This document shows positions 60,682-64,000 of a stretch of DNA of 64,000 nt, piece by piece (positions within the stretch are counted from its first letter, which is position 1; each line of letters starts with the position of its first letter). The stretch is from JAQIBY01 sp963676165. Its GTDB lineage: Bacteria > Bacteroidota > Bacteroidia > Bacteroidales > ML635J-15. The stretch is taken from the NCBI GenBank assembly GCA_963676165.1, contig OY781043.1, positions 620,001 to 684,000 of the forward strand. Reading direction: 5' to 3'. The position numbers were made by a program, and so were the translations under genes. The notes below the pieces were generated by a model. The model saw nothing but the letters and a program-made list of their open reading frames with translations, made no database searches and was not told where the DNA came from.

Positions 60682-61738
60682 CCAACATAAAAAGATACTT
60701 GTTGCACCGCTAAATTGGGGGCTGGGTCATGCAACGCGCATGATGCCTCTTATCCGCGAAAGTATTCATAAAGGTTATGAGGTTGAAATTGCTACCGATG
60801 GGCAGGCGTACAATGTTCTAAAGGAAGCTTTCCCAGAGCTAACCATCCATACATTGCCAGCTTATCATATCAAATATTCAAAGAATAAGTATTTGATGCT
60901 CCGCTTGATATTTCAAGCACCTCAAATGGTGCAGACTATGAGGAAAGAGCACAAGTGGTTGAAGGCTTATGTCCAAGAAAATACGCCTGATGTTATTATT
61001 TCTGATGATCGTTTTGGTATGTTTCATAGAGAAGTGAAATCCTATTATGTGACACATCAAATCAATGTGTTGATGCCATCTTACCTAAAGTTTTTACAGC
61101 CATTGGTTCGTTTTCTTCATCGTAAAATAATACAATCATACACTGCTTGTCTTATTCCCGACTTGGAAAATAATGGCTTAAGTGGTCAGTTAGCACATGC
61201 GAAAAGCGGATTCCGCTTTCCGGTTAAGTATATGGGAGTACTTAGCCGTTTTCAAGGAATTGATTGTCCAAAACCGGATGTTTTACCTGACGTTTTAGCT
61301 GTTATATCCGGACCAGAACCACAGCGAAGTATTCTCGAACACATGTTAATTGAGCTTTATCAAGACAAAGAAACTGAGGCTTGGATTGTTTCCGGAAAAC
61401 CGGAAAGTGATGATGTTCAGGAATTTAACAATGTGAGGTTAATCAGTCATTTGCCTTCTGAGCAATTGTGTGCATTAATGAAATATACTCCTATTTTAAT
61501 TTCCCGATCTGGGTATTCCACATTGATGGATTTATTTGAGCTTAAACGGAAAGCAATTCTTATTCCTACTCCTGGACAAACTGAGCAGTTGTATTTAGGG
61601 GAGTTGTTTGCTGAGCAGTACAGTTTTACAACAATCATGCAGCACGAGATCTTATCTGTGAACCAGATTGATGTTTCACAATGTGGAGTGTGGGAAGCAG
61701 TCGAGGAACAGGCAGCAGATATTGTTCACTTGCTATAG
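60668..61738 (+). CDS. Glycosyltransferase, GT28/MurG-like
   Basis: The 356-residue protein has a GT-B fold. The N-terminal block ILVAPLNWGLGHATRMMPLIRE (split here by the domain loop) is the glycine-rich GHATR motif of MurG-like enzymes. The C-terminal domain shows LAVISGPEPQRSILE (~218), then a LISRSGYSTLMDLFELKRKAILIPTPGQTEQ region (~278-308), the nucleotide-sugar site. The start is most likely TTG at 60668, since no ATG lies before the GLGHATR motif and a GGAAGGA sequence sits just upstream. It overlaps the radical SAM gene by 14 bases and ends the mla operon. Substrate unknown. Confidence 0.8.
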   Translation: MKYPNQHKKILVAPLNWGLGHATRMMPLIRESIHKGYEVEIATDGQAYNVLKEAFPELTIHTLPAYHIKYSKNKYLMLRLIFQAPQMVQTMRKEHKWLKAYVQENTPDVIISDDRFGMFHREVKSYYVTHQINVLMPSYLKFLQPLVRFLHRKIIQSYTACLIPDLENNGLSGQLAHAKSGFRFPVKYMGVLSRFQGIDCPKPDVLPDVLAVISGPEPQRSILEHMLIELYQDKETEAWIVSGKPESDDVQEFNNVRLISHLPSEQLCALMKYTPILISRSGYSTLMDLFELKRKAILIPTPGQTEQLYLGELFAEQYSFTTIMQHEILSVNQIDVSQCGVWEAVEEQAADIVHLL

Positions 61739-61756
61739 TTTGGTTTTATCGAAAGC

Positions 61757-61786
61757 AAAAAAAGGTTGGCAAGTGCCAACCTTTTT
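61757..61786. terminator. Bidirectional terminator between the glycosyltransferase and lipoprotein genes
   Basis: AAAAAGGTTGGC pairs with GCCAACCTTTTT around a 4-base loop. The T runs on both strands fit the convergent genes ending at 61738 and 61804. Confidence 0.85.
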
Positions 61787-61803
61787 CATTTTAATTCAAT
61801 ATT

Positions 61804-62586
61804 TTATTCTCCGCTAGTACCATCTGGTGTTAGCAATGTTTTTTGTTGATATCCAATTTCACTATAAGAAGATCCTGCAATGTCTGCAGTTGATTGGTAG
61901 AAGTTGTTAATGTTTTGTGACATATGGATTTCTTTACTTTTCAGCATGTCAAGTTCCCACAAATGACTCATTTCTCCATTATCATAACTGTATGTCCAAG
62001 CTTCCACAGTTGTGTTTTGTTCAGGTTCAGCTTCCGGATCATCTGTTTGGATTGATTCTACAGTTGTATGAACAACTCGTGAATTCAAAATAACTAAGGA
62101 AATTCTTTCTTTGTTTGAGTAATCATCAATACCCGCAAGGAAATTCCATGTCCCATCCATGGTTTCTTTTACTGTAAACGTAGTTGTTGTAGTTTCCAGT
62201 GTTTCATCATCAGTTTCTTTTGTGACAATTTGATATTCATAAACCGAAGTGAAATAACCGTTTTTGTCAAAAGTCATTTTGTTGTCCAAAACAGTACCTT
62301 CAACTTCAACAGGATCTTCGTCACTTCCTACAGTTGTTGTAGTTTCAAGCCATTCTTCGCCTTGAACATCAGTTATTACCCGAAGTACGGTATTGTTGTC
62401 AAGCCCGTAAATTTGTTGCACGTTTTTGTAATACGTATTTACTTCCCAATCTCCTATAACTCTTGCCTTACGTGTACGTAGGGAAATAAAAGGATCATCT
62501 TCTCCAACGCCGAAACATCCGGTGAAAATTGGAAGAATTACCACAGCCAGTAAAACCAGTAGGATGGTAGATTTTTTTGTGTTCAT
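61804..62586 (-). CDS. Lipoprotein of unknown function
   Basis: The 260-residue product has a lipoprotein signal ending IFTGC (Cys24). The mature part is beta-rich with recurring threonine runs (TTTTVG, TTTTTF, VHTTVES) and a WEVNTYYKNVQQIYGL opening. It carries alternating strands of a lipocalin-like or calycin-like kind, with GTWNFLAGIDDY near the middle. No catalytic motif is visible. It has its own consensus promoter. I cannot name the family. Confidence 0.72.
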   Translation of the reverse strand: MNTKKSTILLVLLAVVILPIFTGCFGVGEDDPFISLRTRKARVIGDWEVNTYYKNVQQIYGLDNNTVLRVITDVQGEEWLETTTTVGSDEDPVEVEGTVLDNKMTFDKNGYFTSVYEYQIVTKETDDETLETTTTTFTVKETMDGTWNFLAGIDDYSNKERISLVILNSRVVHTTVESIQTDDPEAEPEQNTTVEAWTYSYDNGEMSHLWELDMLKSKEIHMSQNINNFYQSTADIAGSSYSEIGYQQKTLLTPDGTSGE

Positions 62587-62624
62587 CTGATATCAGGTTT
62601 AATCACAGTTCATTTCTAATCACA

Positions 62625-62657
62625 CAAAAGTATCTTTATTTTATTAAATTACACAAA
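62625..62657 (-). promoter_or_regulatory. Promoter of the lipoprotein gene at 61804
   Basis: On the minus strand TTTG (62657-62654) and TACTTTTG (62632-62625) are separated by 21 bases, a full Bacteroidota -33/-7 pair, 38 bases before the ATG. Confidence 0.7.
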
Positions 62658-62762
62658 ATATTTGACACTTTTTTTTGATTTAGCACTAAAATACGAAAAA
62701 AAATCAACATCAAGACCCTTTTTCTGTTTAATTTTGAGAAAATTACGTAAATTTTATTGCAC

Positions 62763-63911
62763 ATGATTAATTTTAAAAACACTCAGGATGCTTTTGCATA
62801 TAAATCCATACCTGAACTTAAACGAGCAATTTTTATTTTTAAATTGTTTAAACGTCCATTTTTGTCTTCTGTTTTACAATCGCTTTTGCGTTTTGCCTTA
62901 TTTCTAAGAATTCCTGTTGGATGGGCAGTAAAACCAACGGTTTATGGGCATTTTGTGGGTGGGAAAACCCTACAAGATTGTGATCCTGTAATTCATCGTA
63001 TGTCTCAATATGGTGTCGAAAGTATTCTCGATTATTCGGTGGAATCTGGTGGTTCCTTGGAGTCGATAAATCATGCGATGAAAGAAACACAAGCTTCCAT
63101 TAAATTTGCTGCTTCAAATGATAACATTCCTTTCGCTGTTTTTAAGCCGAGTGCAATGACATACGAATGGGTGTTGGAGGGGGAACCGAGAGAAAATTAC
63201 CGGCAGGAAGTGGAAATATTTCGTCAGCGATTATTTGACTTGTTTCAAATGGCAGCAAAGCATGATATTCCTATTTTGGTTGATGCTGAAGAGGTTTCTT
63301 GGCAATTCCTAATAGATGAGGTTGTTGAAGAGGGAATGGCGCACTTTAATAAGTCGAAAGCCATTGTTTTTCAAACCTTGCAAATGTATCGTACCGATCG
63401 TATTGAATATTTGCACAGAGTGATTAATGAAGCACGATCAGAAAATTATTTTTTGGGAATAAAACTTGTGAGAGGGGCCTATATGGAAAAAGAGCGTGCA
63501 ATTGCCCGAAAAAAAAGAGTTCCTTCACCAATTCATCCGACAAAAGAAGAAACAGATCGTGCATATAATAAGGCTTTAGAAATTTGCGTTCAACATATTG
63601 ATATTGTGTCAGTCTTTAATGGGACACATAATCAGGAGTCTTGCCAATTGCTTACTGAACTTATGGACAAAAAACAATTGGAAAAGAATGATAAAAATGT
63701 TTATTTTGTTCAACTATATGGCATGAGTGATAATCTGAGTTTTGCCTTAGCAAAAGCAGGATATCGGGTTGCAAAGTATGTTCCTTATGGTCCAGTGAAG
63801 TATGTTATGCCATATTTAATGAGAAGAGCAGAGGAAAATTCTTCCGTTTCAGAACAAGCTGCAGGAGAATTGAAATTGCTAAAACAAGAATTGAAACGAC
63901 GTAAAAACTAA
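62763..63911 (+). CDS. Proline dehydrogenase (monofunctional)
   Basis: The 382-residue flavoenzyme oxidises proline to pyrroline-5-carboxylate. It has the PRODH blocks YSVESGG (~84), AVFKPSAMT (~124), ILVDAEEVSWQ (~171), the flavin-binding KLVRGAYMEKERAI (~234-247) and LYGMSDNLSFALA (~317). The substrate-binding YVPYGPVKYVMPYLMRRAEEN (~338-358) is also present. No P5C dehydrogenase domain is fused. The start is ATG 62763, two codons after an in-frame TTG. A partial gene follows 3 bases later. Confidence 0.93.
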   Translation: MINFKNTQDAFAYKSIPELKRAIFIFKLFKRPFLSSVLQSLLRFALFLRIPVGWAVKPTVYGHFVGGKTLQDCDPVIHRMSQYGVESILDYSVESGGSLESINHAMKETQASIKFAASNDNIPFAVFKPSAMTYEWVLEGEPRENYRQEVEIFRQRLFDLFQMAAKHDIPILVDAEEVSWQFLIDEVVEEGMAHFNKSKAIVFQTLQMYRTDRIEYLHRVINEARSENYFLGIKLVRGAYMEKERAIARKKRVPSPIHPTKEETDRAYNKALEICVQHIDIVSVFNGTHNQESCQLLTELMDKKQLEKNDKNVYFVQLYGMSDNLSFALAKAGYRVAKYVPYGPVKYVMPYLMRRAEENSSVSEQAAGELKLLKQELKRRKN

Positions 63912-63914
63912 AGC

Positions 63915-64000
63915 ATGACAATTAACAACAAAGACTTATCCACAAAAATCCGTTTTGGATTTATGTTCGGGATATTATTTTACCTAATATTTATTGTTTT
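63915..64000 (+). CDS. Start of a membrane protein gene (3' end outside window)
   Basis: An ATG 4 bases after the proline dehydrogenase stop opens a frame of 28 complete codons that runs off the window. It begins MTINNKDLSTKIRFGF and then turns hydrophobic (MFGILFYLIFIV), so the product starts with a short cytoplasmic tail and a membrane helix. The family cannot be told from this fragment. Confidence 0.5.
   Translation, partial: MTINNKDLSTKIRFGFMFGILFYLIFIV

Noticed and set aside
63936..63944. Perfect DnaA-box sequence TTATCCACA
   Set aside because: It is a single copy inside the start of a coding gene, with no cluster of boxes, AT-rich unwinding element or dnaA gene nearby, so not an origin.

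Overview
The window is a stretch of a low-G+C chromosome from a member of the Bacteroidota. The strongest evidence is a full type IX secretion (T9SS) core operon (porP-gldK-gldL-gldM-gldN), the T9SS regulator PorX, the T9SS lipoprotein SprE/PorW, and secreted proteins with T9SS C-terminal sorting domains. DUF4270 and DUF4296 lipoproteins and promoters of the TTTG / TAnnTTTG type agree with this. Two steps of the futalosine menaquinone pathway and a MeaB GTPase suggest a free-living, possibly marine Bacteroidales/Marinilabiliales-type organism, but that placement is tentative. Most of the window is ordinary core chromosome: I see no rRNA, tRNA, CRISPR array, transposase or integrase.

Layout. 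1-3.6 kb: end of formate-THF ligase, then a minus-strand cluster (hldD, meaB, prolyl-tRNA deacylase). 3.9-9.6 kb: S41 protease with a secreted coiled-coil partner, a ThrE-like exporter and a nucleoid-associated protein. 9.6-13.5 kb: a gene remnant, then a TPP-riboswitch-controlled thiamin salvage operon (methyltransferase, thiM, thiE, thiD, tenA) that has the look of an import. 13.5-17.2 kb: pentapeptide-repeat protein, rnhB, a glycosyltransferase, kdsB, rpiB. 17.5-20.6 kb: a T9SS cargo protein divergent from a histidine kinase/response regulator pair. 20.8-23.8 kb: mqnD, mqnB, folE, fabD. 23.8-26.8 kb: an AT-rich three-gene segment bounded by two copies of the fabD 3' end. 27-31.4 kb: an SDR protein, a fluoride channel, an alkaline-phosphatase-fold protein with most metal ligands lost, a beta-barrel protein, a HAD phosphatase. 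31.4-40.2 kb: a six-gene minus-strand operon (glycogen-synthase-like, DUF4270, glmS, sprE/porW, porX, tsaE). 40.3-43.9 kb: panC, panD, rfaE2, a lipoprotein, radA. 43.9-48.6 kb: PBP1A and topA. 48.9-55.0 kb: porP-gldKLMN. 55.1-61.7 kb: manC, then a seven-gene operon (mlaE, mlaF, DUF4296, zinc-ribbon membrane protein, amidohydrolase, radical SAM protein, glycosyltransferase). 61.8-64 kb: a lipoprotein, proline dehydrogenase, and the start of a membrane protein.

How the genes work together. The outer envelope dominates: LPS core and Kdo precursors (hldD, rfaE2, kdsB), sugar nucleotides (manC, glmS), peptidoglycan (PBP1A), lipid transport (mlaEF) and T9SS secretion. T9SS genes sit in two operons, with a conspicuous 13-bp inverted repeat ahead of the core operon. 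Menaquinone synthesis by the futalosine route is represented by mqnD-mqnB, and the amidohydrolase at 58.7 kb is a candidate for the deaminase that would feed MqnB.

The points most worth a second look are the duplicated fabD 3' end around a 3-kb insert, the predicted pseudo-phosphatase at 28.4 kb, the thiamin salvage operon with Firmicutes-like translation signals beside a gene remnant, the sprE-porX-glmS operon, and the candidate aminodeoxyfutalosine deaminase.
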